Source of the DNA: Pedobacter gandavensis
Lineage (GTDB): Bacteria; Bacteroidota; Bacteroidia; Sphingobacteriales; Sphingobacteriaceae
NCBI RefSeq assembly: GCF_014172405.1
Contig: NZ_WNXC01000001.1
Coordinates: 186,001-250,000 of the forward strand
Reading direction: 5' to 3'
DNA length: 64,000 nucleotides
Made by a program: the position numbers and the translations under genes. Each line of letters starts with the position of its first letter. Within the stretch, counting starts at the first letter, position 1. A model generated the notes under the pieces. The model saw only the letters and a program-made list of their open reading frames with translations, had not been told where the DNA came from and searched no databases. Below, piece after piece: positions 34,466-43,557 of the stretch.

Positions 34466-37015
34466 ATGAATTGCAAAAAAATCTATTTCAGGCTTGCATC
34501 TCTTGTTGTAATACTCACCACAATAGGTGTTAGGGAAATATCCGCTCAAAATAAATCCATTACCAGAATGGGTTCCATGAATACGCTTTCATTTGATCAG
34601 GGATGGTCATTTGCAAGGTATGGTTTGCAACCGGATGGCACAAGGAAAGAAGAACCCTCTGGTTTAGAAGTTTCTTCATTTCATGACAGTGGCTGGCAAA
34701 AATTGAACTTACCACATGACTGGGCCATTAGTGGCCCTTTTAGAATTGAGCTGGAAGGCTCAACAGGGAAGTTACCCTGGAAAGGAATTGGATGGTACAG
34801 AAAGCATTTTACGGTACATCAGGCTGATGCAGGGAAACGTGTGTTTGTAGATTTCGACGGAGCAATGGCTAACGCAAAAATCTGGTTAAATGGAAAGTAC
34901 GTAGGCACATGGCCCTATGGATATTCTTCATTTAGAATGGATTTAACACCTTTTCTTGAGTTTGGAAAAGAAAATGTACTGGCCGTTCGTTTAGACACCG
35001 AGGACTGGGATTCACGTTGGTATCCTGGTGCCGGAATTTACCGACATGTATGGTTGGTGAAGACAGATCCTGTACATGTGGGACATTGGGGGACCTATAT
35101 TACCACGCCTCAGGTTTCTGATCAGAAAGCTGTGGTAAATATTGTCACAACTGTAAATAATCAATCCCTTAAAGATGAAAAAGCTATTGTCCGAACCACA
35201 CTATATGAGCTGGATAAATTGGACAAACCCTCACTTCAGGTAGGAGTTACAAAAGATATCAGCATTGATATTAATGCGGGAGAAAATAAGGGAGTCTCCT
35301 CAAAAGCAATCCTACTGAAGCCTAAACTTTGGAGTATTGAAACTCCTCATCGTTATGTTGCAAAAACAACCATCCATATTAATGGAAAAGTGGTGGACAG
35401 CTATTTTACGCCATTTGGTGTCAGAACGATTGAGTTTACCGCTAAAAATGGCTTTTTGTTGAATGGCAAACGTGTACAGATTCAAGGAACTTGTAATCAC
35501 CATGATTTAGGCGCATTGGGTGCCGCTTTTAACCTTAGTGCTTTAACACGTCAGTTGAAACTTCTAAAAGATATGGGCTGCAATTCCTTGCGTACTTCCC
35601 ATAATCCACCTGCTCCTGAATTATTGGAAATGGCAGATAAAATGGGATTTCTAGTTTGGGATGAAGCTTTTGATGCCTGGGAAAAAGGAAAGCGTAAAAA
35701 TGATTACAACAAAATTTTTGACGAATGGCACGATAAGGATTTAACGGCATTAGTACATCGTGATCGGAATCACCCTTCTGTTTTTATATGGTCAATTGGT
35801 AATGAAGTAATGGAACAGCAAAATGCGGAACTTACTAAACATCTGGTTGATATTGTACATCGTAAAGATCCTACACGCCCGGTCTCTAATGGCTATAACG
35901 ATCCGGATGGAGGTCGTAGTTCGGGTGCCGTAGTGGCATTAGATTTAATGGGTGTAAATTACTTTTTTGGTCAGCAAGCGCGTTGGGATGCGGATCCGAG
36001 GTATGCCAATAAGCCGACTTTGGGGAGTGAAACCTCTTCTTGTGTAAGTACTCGTGGAACCTATTATTTTGGAGGAACGGAATACAAAAACTGGCAAATT
36101 ACCTCATACGATACCGCAAGCCCAGGTTGGGGATGCGCTCCGGATGAACAATTTAGGACTAATGCCAAATATCCAAATTTGCTGGGGGAATATGTGTGGA
36201 CTGGTTTTGACTATTTAGGAGAACCTACACCTTACAACTCAGATGAAACGAATTTACTTAATTTCCGAACTGATGCCAGTAAAAAAGAGGATTTGGAGAA
36301 ACAATTAGCCGCTATCCGTAAAAATAATCCACCATCAAGGAGTAGCTATTTTGGAATTATTGATTTAGCAGGTTTTCCTAAAGACCGATTTTATAGTTAT
36401 CAGGCACAATGGCGTCCCAATCTTCCAATGGCACATATTCTTCCGCATTGGAACTGGCCTGAGCGCTTGGACTCGATCACACCTGTACACGTTTATACGT
36501 CTGGCGATGAAGCCGAGTTGTTTTTAAACGGGAAGAGTTTAGGACGTAAGGCAAAAACACCAGGAAAGGACTTTCGTCTGGTTTGGGATAAAGTAATTTA
36601 TCAACCTGGAGTGCTAAAAGTGCTGAGTTATAAAAAGGGGAAACTCTGGGCAACTGATGTTGTGAAAACTACAGGCGCAATGGCTAAGTTAGCCCTTTCT
36701 TCTGATCGGACAAGTACAAAGGCGGATAAAGATGATTTGTGTTTTATCACGTTAAAAGTAACTGATAAAGCCGGACTAATGGTTCCTGGCTCTAATCCTG
36801 ATATACATTTTTCAATTGAAGGACCGGGAGAAATTGTGGCAACAGATAATGGTGATGCAACCAGTTTTGTCTCTTTTCAGAGCCATGAACGGCCAGCATT
36901 TAATGGAATGGCCTTGTTAATCGTAAAACCGAAAAAAGGGGCTAAGGGGATGATTACCATTAAGGCCCAAAGTGATGGTCTAGCCACAGGGTTTACTAAG
37001 ATCCAAGTTCAATAA
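34466..37015 (+). CDS. GH2 beta-galactosidase-like glycoside hydrolase
   Basis: This exported 849-residue GH2 enzyme has a signal peptide ending near REISAQ. An N-terminal sugar-binding jelly roll follows (residues 45-200, LPHDWAISGPF and the WYRKHF motif). Then come an immunoglobulin-like domain, the TIM barrel from about 320 (FLLNGKRVQIQGTCNHHDLG) and C-terminal beta domains. The acid/base is Glu447 in WSIGNEVME; Glu522 in TLGSETSS is the likely nucleophile. The SRWYPGAGIYRHVWL motif is typical of Bacteroidota exo-beta-galactosidases, though beta-glucuronidases share the fold. It is the first gene of the operon, 15 bp before GH97. Confidence 0.9.
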   Translation: MNCKKIYFRLASLVVILTTIGVREISAQNKSITRMGSMNTLSFDQGWSFARYGLQPDGTRKEEPSGLEVSSFHDSGWQKLNLPHDWAISGPFRIELEGSTGKLPWKGIGWYRKHFTVHQADAGKRVFVDFDGAMANAKIWLNGKYVGTWPYGYSSFRMDLTPFLEFGKENVLAVRLDTEDWDSRWYPGAGIYRHVWLVKTDPVHVGHWGTYITTPQVSDQKAVVNIVTTVNNQSLKDEKAIVRTTLYELDKLDKPSLQVGVTKDISIDINAGENKGVSSKAILLKPKLWSIETPHRYVAKTTIHINGKVVDSYFTPFGVRTIEFTAKNGFLLNGKRVQIQGTCNHHDLGALGAAFNLSALTRQLKLLKDMGCNSLRTSHNPPAPELLEMADKMGFLVWDEAFDAWEKGKRKNDYNKIFDEWHDKDLTALVHRDRNHPSVFIWSIGNEVMEQQNAELTKHLVDIVHRKDPTRPVSNGYNDPDGGRSSGAVVALDLMGVNYFFGQQARWDADPRYANKPTLGSETSSCVSTRGTYYFGGTEYKNWQITSYDTASPGWGCAPDEQFRTNAKYPNLLGEYVWTGFDYLGEPTPYNSDETNLLNFRTDASKKEDLEKQLAAIRKNNPPSRSSYFGIIDLAGFPKDRFYSYQAQWRPNLPMAHILPHWNWPERLDSITPVHVYTSGDEAELFLNGKSLGRKAKTPGKDFRLVWDKVIYQPGVLKVLSYKKGKLWATDVVKTTGAMAKLALSSDRTSTKADKDDLCFITLKVTDKAGLMVPGSNPDIHFSIEGPGEIVATDNGDATSFVSFQSHERPAFNGMALLIVKPKKGAKGMITIKAQSDGLATGFTKIQVQ

Positions 37016-37030
37016 TCAGAAGAATTAATT

Positions 37031-38938
37031 ATGAAATCAACCACAATTGGGAGGCTATTTTTAGTACTGTGTTTAATTGGCAATGGATTAATCATACAGG
37101 CCAAAGAGGTTAAGGTTTTAAGCCCTGATAAAAAGATCGAGTTGACTATATCGACTGGTCTGAAAAATGAAAATGAGCTCAGCTATTCGATCTCCCATCT
37201 CGGCAGCCTAGTTATTGCATTTTCACCTTTAGGACTGGAATTTGAAAATGAAAAGCTATTGTCAAAAGACCTAACGCTGGTATCTGCCGAAGAAAAAATG
37301 GTAAAAGAAAACTGGAAGCCAGTTTATGGGGAAAAAGACAATTATCTGGATCATTATAAGGAAGTAACCATTCAATTGAAGGAAAATAATAGCCCTTATC
37401 GTTCGTTTTCTTTGACGGCAAGGGTGTATAATGAAGGGGTAGCTTTTAAATACAATGTGCTTACGAATAAAGAAGTCACCTTGATTAGGGAACATACCGG
37501 CTTTAAGTTTACTAAGGATCATCCGTCCTGGGTTGCAGGAGCTGCACAATCCAAATATATCAAGGGTAGTATCAGTAGAACAAGTAAGGGAACTGAGCGT
37601 CCTTATGTTATTGAAATGGATCAAAATCGTTTCCTTGCATTGGGTGAAGCTGCGCTTGTTGAGCACGCAAGAATGAAATTCAACCGATCTCCGAAAGATA
37701 GTCTTTTGCTCAATGCTGTGCTCGATGGGAAAGTAACTTATAAAGCAAATTTTTCAACGCCTTGGCGATATGTGATGATTGCGGAATCTGCAGGTAAATT
37801 ATTAGAGAATAATAGTTTTATTTTGAACCTAAACCACAGCAATGCGATCAAAGATGTATCCTGGATCAAGCCAGGTAAAGTGATTCGTGAGGTTACGCTG
37901 ACTACAACCGGTGGAAAGGCCTGTGTAGATTTTGCGGCCAGACATAATTTACAATATATAGAATTTGATGCGGGTTGGTATGGCCATGAATATGATGATT
38001 CCTCCAGCGCATTAGCAGTAAATGTTGATCCTTCAAGGTCTAAAGGGCCATTGGCATTACAGGAAATCATAGCCTATGGGAAAAGTAAAGGAGTGGGCGT
38101 AATACTTTATGTGAACCAGCGGGCTTTGTCAAAGGAGTTGGATGAAATTCTTCCCCTCTTTCAATCCTGGGGCGTGAAAGGGATGAAATATGGATTTGTG
38201 AATGTGGGCTCTCAAAAAAGTACTTCATGGTTGCATGAAGCTGTTCGTAAAGCTGCTGATCATCAATTGATGGTGGACATTCATGATGAATATCGGCCAA
38301 CAGGTTATTCGAGAACTTATCCGAATTTATTAACACAGGAGGGAATTCGTGGAGAGGAAGAAAGTCCGGATAACCACCAGGTGTTAATTACGATGTTTAC
38401 CAGAATGGTAGCTGGTGCCGGTGATTTTACCAATTGCTACTTCATCCCAGGGATCACAAAAATGGGGTCACATGCTTCTCAAATGGCAAAATCGATCTGT
38501 ATTTATAGCCCTTGGCAGTTTGTGTACTGGTATGACCGTCCATTAGATTCTCCCCGCCAAATTGGTGGAGCTGGATCAACTGCTTCTGTCATTGAGGAGA
38601 TCCCAGACCTTAGTTTTTATGATGCCTTACCTACGGTTTGGAATGATACCAAAGTGATTGACGGAAAAATTGGAGAATATGGGACAATTGCACGGAGAAG
38701 TGGCGACAATTGGTATGTGGGCACCTTGACAGATAAGCCCATAAGTTTCGAATTACCACTCCGTTTTTTAACTAAAAATACCGCATACGAAGCCACAATT
38801 TATGCTGATGATGCTGCGCTGACAGGACCTACAAAAGTTACCATAAAACAAATGAAAGTAAATACAGAAACCATTTTGAAAATAAAACTGATGGAAAAAA
38901 ATGGACAGGCAATCGTAATTAGACCTCTTAAGCACTAA
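37031..38938 (+). CDS. GH97 glycoside hydrolase, probably retaining alpha-galactosidase type
   Basis: This exported 635-residue enzyme has a GH97 N-terminal beta-supersandwich (LSPDKKIELTISTG onward) and a TIM barrel from about residue 290 (YIEFDAGWYG). The segment VDIHDEYRPTGYSRTYPN in pieces places an Asp (Asp419) where inverting alpha-glucosidases of the SusB type have Gly. In retaining GH97 alpha-galactosidases this Asp is the nucleophile, so alpha-galactosidase-like retaining chemistry is expected. LLTQEGIRGEEE supplies the Glu cluster. The stop overlaps the next start by 1 bp (TAATG). The subtype call depends on my memory of family alignments. Confidence 0.88.
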   Translation: MKSTTIGRLFLVLCLIGNGLIIQAKEVKVLSPDKKIELTISTGLKNENELSYSISHLGSLVIAFSPLGLEFENEKLLSKDLTLVSAEEKMVKENWKPVYGEKDNYLDHYKEVTIQLKENNSPYRSFSLTARVYNEGVAFKYNVLTNKEVTLIREHTGFKFTKDHPSWVAGAAQSKYIKGSISRTSKGTERPYVIEMDQNRFLALGEAALVEHARMKFNRSPKDSLLLNAVLDGKVTYKANFSTPWRYVMIAESAGKLLENNSFILNLNHSNAIKDVSWIKPGKVIREVTLTTTGGKACVDFAARHNLQYIEFDAGWYGHEYDDSSSALAVNVDPSRSKGPLALQEIIAYGKSKGVGVILYVNQRALSKELDEILPLFQSWGVKGMKYGFVNVGSQKSTSWLHEAVRKAADHQLMVDIHDEYRPTGYSRTYPNLLTQEGIRGEEESPDNHQVLITMFTRMVAGAGDFTNCYFIPGITKMGSHASQMAKSICIYSPWQFVYWYDRPLDSPRQIGGAGSTASVIEEIPDLSFYDALPTVWNDTKVIDGKIGEYGTIARRSGDNWYVGTLTDKPISFELPLRFLTKNTAYEATIYADDAALTGPTKVTIKQMKVNTETILKIKLMEKNGQAIVIRPLKH

Positions 38939-41277
38939 TGAAGAAGAAGTTAAGCCTTTTTTGCATAGCATTTCTATGCTTTGGGAATGGAATGAGCTCA
39001 TTGGCCCAGGAACGCATAACCGCTATTAATCAACTGCTAAAGCATTTAAATGGAACATTAAAGTGCTCGATAAAAGAGTTTAATGGCACAGAACTACGAG
39101 CTGAACAAGTATTTCATGGAAGTACGCTAAAGACAAAATCAGGTGATTGGAGTTTGAGGCTAAACACTAGCCCAGTTTCTGGACAGCCTGAAGTAATGGA
39201 TGTTTCAGCTTCATTTCAGTTGAAAAAGGGCCTGGCTAAAGCAACAGCAGTCTCGGTTTCCTTCGATTTTAGTAGCTGGAGTCCTAAAAATTATGTGCTG
39301 GTACCTGCAGCTGTTTACAATGGAAACCGTTATCGATCGATTGGAAATGGTTACGATCCTCCTTATCCGGAAGATATGTATTATAATCCCTCTGTTCCAC
39401 TGACCATTTCCAACAATCCCAGATTGTCTAGTCAGGAAGGGGAAGCTGCAGTGATTGAACTGGCAACGGGGAATGTTGCAACACCAGCAATGTGTTTTTT
39501 TTCAGAAAAGAAGAAAAAAGGATTTGTGGTACTGACCACTCAGCGGAGCAGACTTGGGAGTAATGGATTAAGTATTTCTGAGAATAAAAGAAAAGATAGC
39601 TGTTCTTTCAATATTTCTGCACCAGCAGTTCGTAAAATGGCAGCGGGTTTTGGTGATTTTCATTTGAGTAATGATCAGGCGCCAGACTGGAAAGCCGGTG
39701 ATGAAGTCACTCTTGATTTTAAGGTTTACCTATTTGATGCATTGAATATTCCGGATCTGTTAAAGAAATTTATGGAAGTGCGTAAAGCGCTTACCGGATT
39801 AAATAGCCCTAGAAATATATTGCCTATGAGCGAATTGTTCGAGCTAAGTACCGCAATATGTAAAGGAAACTTTATTGAGGTTCCGGCAGGTTCTTATTAC
39901 AAGCCTGAAAATAATAATGATTTTCAACTGGGCTGGGTGAGCGGAATGATGAATACTTATCCGATGCTTGCACTCAATGATAAAAAGGAACGAGATCGGG
40001 TGATGGCTGAGCTGGATTTTGTGGTCAATAAACTGCAGGGAAAAAGCGGGTACTTTTTTGGCGGAGTTAAGGCCAGTGGAGAACTGATTCCAGAGAAAAT
40101 GAATGCAGGATTTAAGCCGGCTCAGGCAATGGTGAGGAAAAATGCAGACGTATTGTTATGGCTGATGAAACATATGCTGTTGTTAAAAGCTCAGGGTTAT
40201 GGAAAAAGTGTGAAGACAGAATGGGAAAATGCAGCTGAAAAACTGGCTGCAGCCTTTGTCCATAATTGGAAAAAAGATGGTGAGTTTGGTCAGTATATTG
40301 CACCGGAAACCGGTGAAATTGCCGTGTTTAATTCAACCGCGGGAGCGATCGTGCCTGCTGGATTAGCTATGGCATCTGATTACTTTCAAAAGAAAGAATG
40401 GTTGACTGTTGCGCAGGATGCCGTTAGATTCTATTACAAACGTGATGTTGAAAATCAGGGCTTAACAGGTGGACATTGTGGAGATATCTCTCAAGATGCG
40501 GATTCTGAATCTGCATTTGGCTTCTTAGAATCATTAATGGCCTTGTACTACTCTACGGGGCAGAAGGAATGGTTGGATAAGGCAGAGGTTCAAGCTGCAT
40601 TAGCCGCAACCTGGGTGTTTTCATATGATCCCGTTTTTCCGAAGGAGAGTGCTATTGGTAAGCTAAAAAGCAGTATGGCTGGTGCCGTTTGGGCCAGTAT
40701 TCAAAATAAACATGCAGCTCCAGGTATTTGTACCGCTTCAGGTGATTACATTTTTAAGTTGTTCCGGGCAACAGGTAAGGTCAGGTATGCAGATTTGATT
40801 AGAGATATTCAACATGCGCATTCGGAAGCAGTTAATAGACCAGGGCACCTTACCACAAACGGTCTGGCTGGTTCTTCTATGGAACGGATCCAACTCAGCG
40901 ATGCGGAAGGAAAAAGTAGTATAGGTAACTTCATCAATACCCGTAACTCCTGGACAGAAACAAATGGGGTTTTAATGGCCATGGAGCTGCCTGGTGTTTA
41001 CCTGAATCTGGACCAACATAGGTTGTATGTTTTCGATCATGTTCAGGCGGAGATTCAATCCATCAACCTATCCGGAACTACCATTCTACTTCATAACCCT
41101 ACTGGTTACGATGCAAATGTGTCTGTTATGGCGGAAACAAACAAGCAGGCTGAAAAGCCATTGAGCTATATGGCATTTCTAGGTTGGCCAAAAGTGAAAG
41201 TCAAAGCTGGAGAATCGATTAAGTTACTGGTAAAACCTGGAGCTGGTATTAGCATGTTAACATTAAATAAATCATGA
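38938..41277 (+). CDS. Exported unclassified glycosidase-like protein (helical barrel)
   Basis: This 779-residue protein has a signal peptide (LFCIAFLCFGNGMSSLAQ). The first 250 residues look like a beta-sandwich, with a conserved-looking YRSIGNGYDPPYPEDMYYN segment. The rest (about 290-690) is alpha-helical with repeated hairpins and aromatic/acidic motifs such as GWVSGMMNTYPML, YYKRDVENQGLTGGHCGD and WTETNGVLMAMELPGVYL. This suggests an (alpha/alpha)6-type barrel as in several glycosidase and lyase families. I do not recognise the family. It is locked in the operon by a 1 bp overlap before and 4 bp overlap after, so it surely takes part in the same glycan breakdown. Confidence 0.75.
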   Translation: MKKKLSLFCIAFLCFGNGMSSLAQERITAINQLLKHLNGTLKCSIKEFNGTELRAEQVFHGSTLKTKSGDWSLRLNTSPVSGQPEVMDVSASFQLKKGLAKATAVSVSFDFSSWSPKNYVLVPAAVYNGNRYRSIGNGYDPPYPEDMYYNPSVPLTISNNPRLSSQEGEAAVIELATGNVATPAMCFFSEKKKKGFVVLTTQRSRLGSNGLSISENKRKDSCSFNISAPAVRKMAAGFGDFHLSNDQAPDWKAGDEVTLDFKVYLFDALNIPDLLKKFMEVRKALTGLNSPRNILPMSELFELSTAICKGNFIEVPAGSYYKPENNNDFQLGWVSGMMNTYPMLALNDKKERDRVMAELDFVVNKLQGKSGYFFGGVKASGELIPEKMNAGFKPAQAMVRKNADVLLWLMKHMLLLKAQGYGKSVKTEWENAAEKLAAAFVHNWKKDGEFGQYIAPETGEIAVFNSTAGAIVPAGLAMASDYFQKKEWLTVAQDAVRFYYKRDVENQGLTGGHCGDISQDADSESAFGFLESLMALYYSTGQKEWLDKAEVQAALAATWVFSYDPVFPKESAIGKLKSSMAGAVWASIQNKHAAPGICTASGDYIFKLFRATGKVRYADLIRDIQHAHSEAVNRPGHLTTNGLAGSSMERIQLSDAEGKSSIGNFINTRNSWTETNGVLMAMELPGVYLNLDQHRLYVFDHVQAEIQSINLSGTTILLHNPTGYDANVSVMAETNKQAEKPLSYMAFLGWPKVKVKAGESIKLLVKPGAGISMLTLNKS

Positions 41278-43556
41278 AATTTGAAATATTAATATTAAAA
41301 AAAACCGCCTTTCTATGCTTGTTGATCAGCTGTTGGTCTGTAGGAAGAAGTAAGGCACAAACAGATTTTTCAACTGATGAATTCAGGATCCGGATAAATG
41401 GGAAAGGATTTATCACCAGTATGAAAAATATAAGTAAGTTACCGCATCAGGAGTTTAGTCCGAAGGATAAACCTTCGCCTTTACTATGTCTGTATAATGG
41501 GCAAAAAAAGATTTATTATGAACCGCTAAAGGCTACTTACTCAAAAGCTAAAAATCGACTGACCTTAAAATATGCCAATGGTGCTGTAGCGCAGGTTAAA
41601 ATAGAGACAAAAAAGCGATATTTTAAATTGACTTTAGCATCTCTAAGTAATCGTAATGGGGTTGATGACATTCAATGGGGATCCTTTCATACCAATATTA
41701 CTAACCTCTTTGGGGAAGTAATTGGGGTGGCTAGAGATACCAGTGAAGTCGTTAACTATGCAATTGGTGCTTTAGCACTTAATGATATCACCACTGGTGG
41801 GAAATCAAGTAATGTTGGGGATTGTTCGCCATTTCAATATGTCATTCATAGTCCTGATGCTTCGCGGTTTCCTTTGCCCTTAGGTTTAAAAGAAGGACAA
41901 GTATTTCCAATTGGGGGTGACGGCATTAGTGACGTTGCCTTCTATGCCCATCCAGAGGCATATTACAGGATTTTATATGGTAATTCTGCTGAGGTTGACG
42001 GAGCAGGGAGGATTTCAATTAGCTATCATGCTTCGGATAGAAGAAAGGGAAAAACAATCTTATTCTCTTTAATTCCTCAATTGCAGGCCAATAAACCGAA
42101 CCATATAGAGGTGGAGCCATTACCTGAGGTTGATTTTATCGGTTCAGCAATTGCCCTGTGGGGAGGCGCAGATAGTACTGCCTTAATGAGCGTAATCCAA
42201 AATATTGTACAATCCGAGAGACTTCCATACCCAAAGGTAAACGGCAAATGGATCAAAGATCCTGCTGCTTACCTACCAGATATTATGGCTGCGGGAAATG
42301 ATTATGATAGTACCCTTGCTTATGCGGGAAGACTGGGCTTTAAGGCCATTCAGCTTGAAGATTTACCGATGTACGGGGTGGACAGAGCGGATAATGGATT
42401 TATTGACGGAAGATCTTTTGAAAAGAAACCCATAAAGTTCAGTTCTGGAAATAAATCACATAAAGAATTTACGGATCTTTCGAACGCAAGGGGAATCTGG
42501 GTAGGCAGGCATACCATTACCAATGCGTTAAGGAAGGGGACTAAAGATGTGAGCCCAATCCCTAGTCAGGAGCTTGCTTACCAGGTTAAAAAAGTGTTGG
42601 CTAATGGGGTATCTGCTACAGCAACAAATATTGAAGTTACTGATCCGAAATACCTGGATGAAATTGGCAGTTGGGAAGCTCATACAGAAAGCTTGAACAT
42701 CGTGAAAATAGGAAATGAACTGATCCATTATAAAGGAGTATCCCAAAAACCTCCATATGTTCTTCAAAATGTGACTCGAGGTTATTGGGGTACAACAGCA
42801 ACAGCTCACCATTCCCGAGATCCATTGTACAAATTACAAGTTACCCTTGGCTTTGGTTATGAGGGGATCATTCCAAATATGAAATTGCAGGATGCTATTG
42901 CCGAATATTATGCGGATATGAGTAAAATCAATGGGATCTATTACCATGATTGGGACGGACAAGAGTTTCTTTTTAATCAGGGACATGGTTATTATGCGGT
43001 AAAACGATTTCATCGGAAGTTATTCGAAAAAGCGGCAAGCTATCGTCTTCCTGATTTGCGTATTATGGGGGCCACGCTTTCTGAAGGTTCCTGGCACTAC
43101 CAAAGCGTTTGGAATGTTGGTGGTGGGACAAATATGTACGACTTAAAATTAAGAAAATGGGGGAGTTCAACCTCGCAAGGTAAGGACCTTCGGGATGTTG
43201 CTTATGCCAATTATTTCCCAGTCAGCTTCGGTGGGAACTTTACGATAGATGCGAATTCTGTGGTTGCCGACTATGAACATATACAAGCCATTTCTGTAGG
43301 TGTTGGCGTAACCTATATGTTGAATATTTCAAAATCCGGTGTGGAATCCTGCCCTCAGAAGGACGCAATATTCGCCGCGATCAGAACATGGGAAAATGCA
43401 AGAGCTGCCAGTGTTTTTCCTCGGAATGTGAAGAAACTATTAGCTGATCCAACAAAAGACTGGCATTTGGAACAGCTGGATAATAACAATTGGCGACTTC
43501 ATTCTATGGTGAATGGAGTGAGTACCAGTTCAATCAACTTAAAGAAAAATCATTAG
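41274..43556 (+). CDS. Exported unclassified TIM-barrel glycosidase-like protein
   Basis: This 760-residue protein has a signal peptide (LCLLISCWSVGRSKAQ). An N-terminal beta-sandwich (residues about 30-280) is followed by a probable TIM barrel: GFKAIQLEDLPMYGVD near residue 348, GIWVGRHTIT near 405, GIYYHDWDGQEFLF near 552 with clustered acidic residues, and LRIMGATLSEGSWHY near 598. An inserted small beta domain (about 440-520, VTRGYWGTTATAHH) sits within the barrel. The pattern fits a retaining or inverting glycosidase, but I know no named family for it. It begins inside the previous stop (ATGA) and ends 1 bp before the GH92 gene. Confidence 0.75.
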   Translation: MKFEILILKKTAFLCLLISCWSVGRSKAQTDFSTDEFRIRINGKGFITSMKNISKLPHQEFSPKDKPSPLLCLYNGQKKIYYEPLKATYSKAKNRLTLKYANGAVAQVKIETKKRYFKLTLASLSNRNGVDDIQWGSFHTNITNLFGEVIGVARDTSEVVNYAIGALALNDITTGGKSSNVGDCSPFQYVIHSPDASRFPLPLGLKEGQVFPIGGDGISDVAFYAHPEAYYRILYGNSAEVDGAGRISISYHASDRRKGKTILFSLIPQLQANKPNHIEVEPLPEVDFIGSAIALWGGADSTALMSVIQNIVQSERLPYPKVNGKWIKDPAAYLPDIMAAGNDYDSTLAYAGRLGFKAIQLEDLPMYGVDRADNGFIDGRSFEKKPIKFSSGNKSHKEFTDLSNARGIWVGRHTITNALRKGTKDVSPIPSQELAYQVKKVLANGVSATATNIEVTDPKYLDEIGSWEAHTESLNIVKIGNELIHYKGVSQKPPYVLQNVTRGYWGTTATAHHSRDPLYKLQVTLGFGYEGIIPNMKLQDAIAEYYADMSKINGIYYHDWDGQEFLFNQGHGYYAVKRFHRKLFEKAASYRLPDLRIMGATLSEGSWHYQSVWNVGGGTNMYDLKLRKWGSSTSQGKDLRDVAYANYFPVSFGGNFTIDANSVVADYEHIQAISVGVGVTYMLNISKSGVESCPQKDAIFAAIRTWENARAASVFPRNVKKLLADPTKDWHLEQLDNNNWRLHSMVNGVSTSSINLKKNH

Positions 43557-43557
43557 A

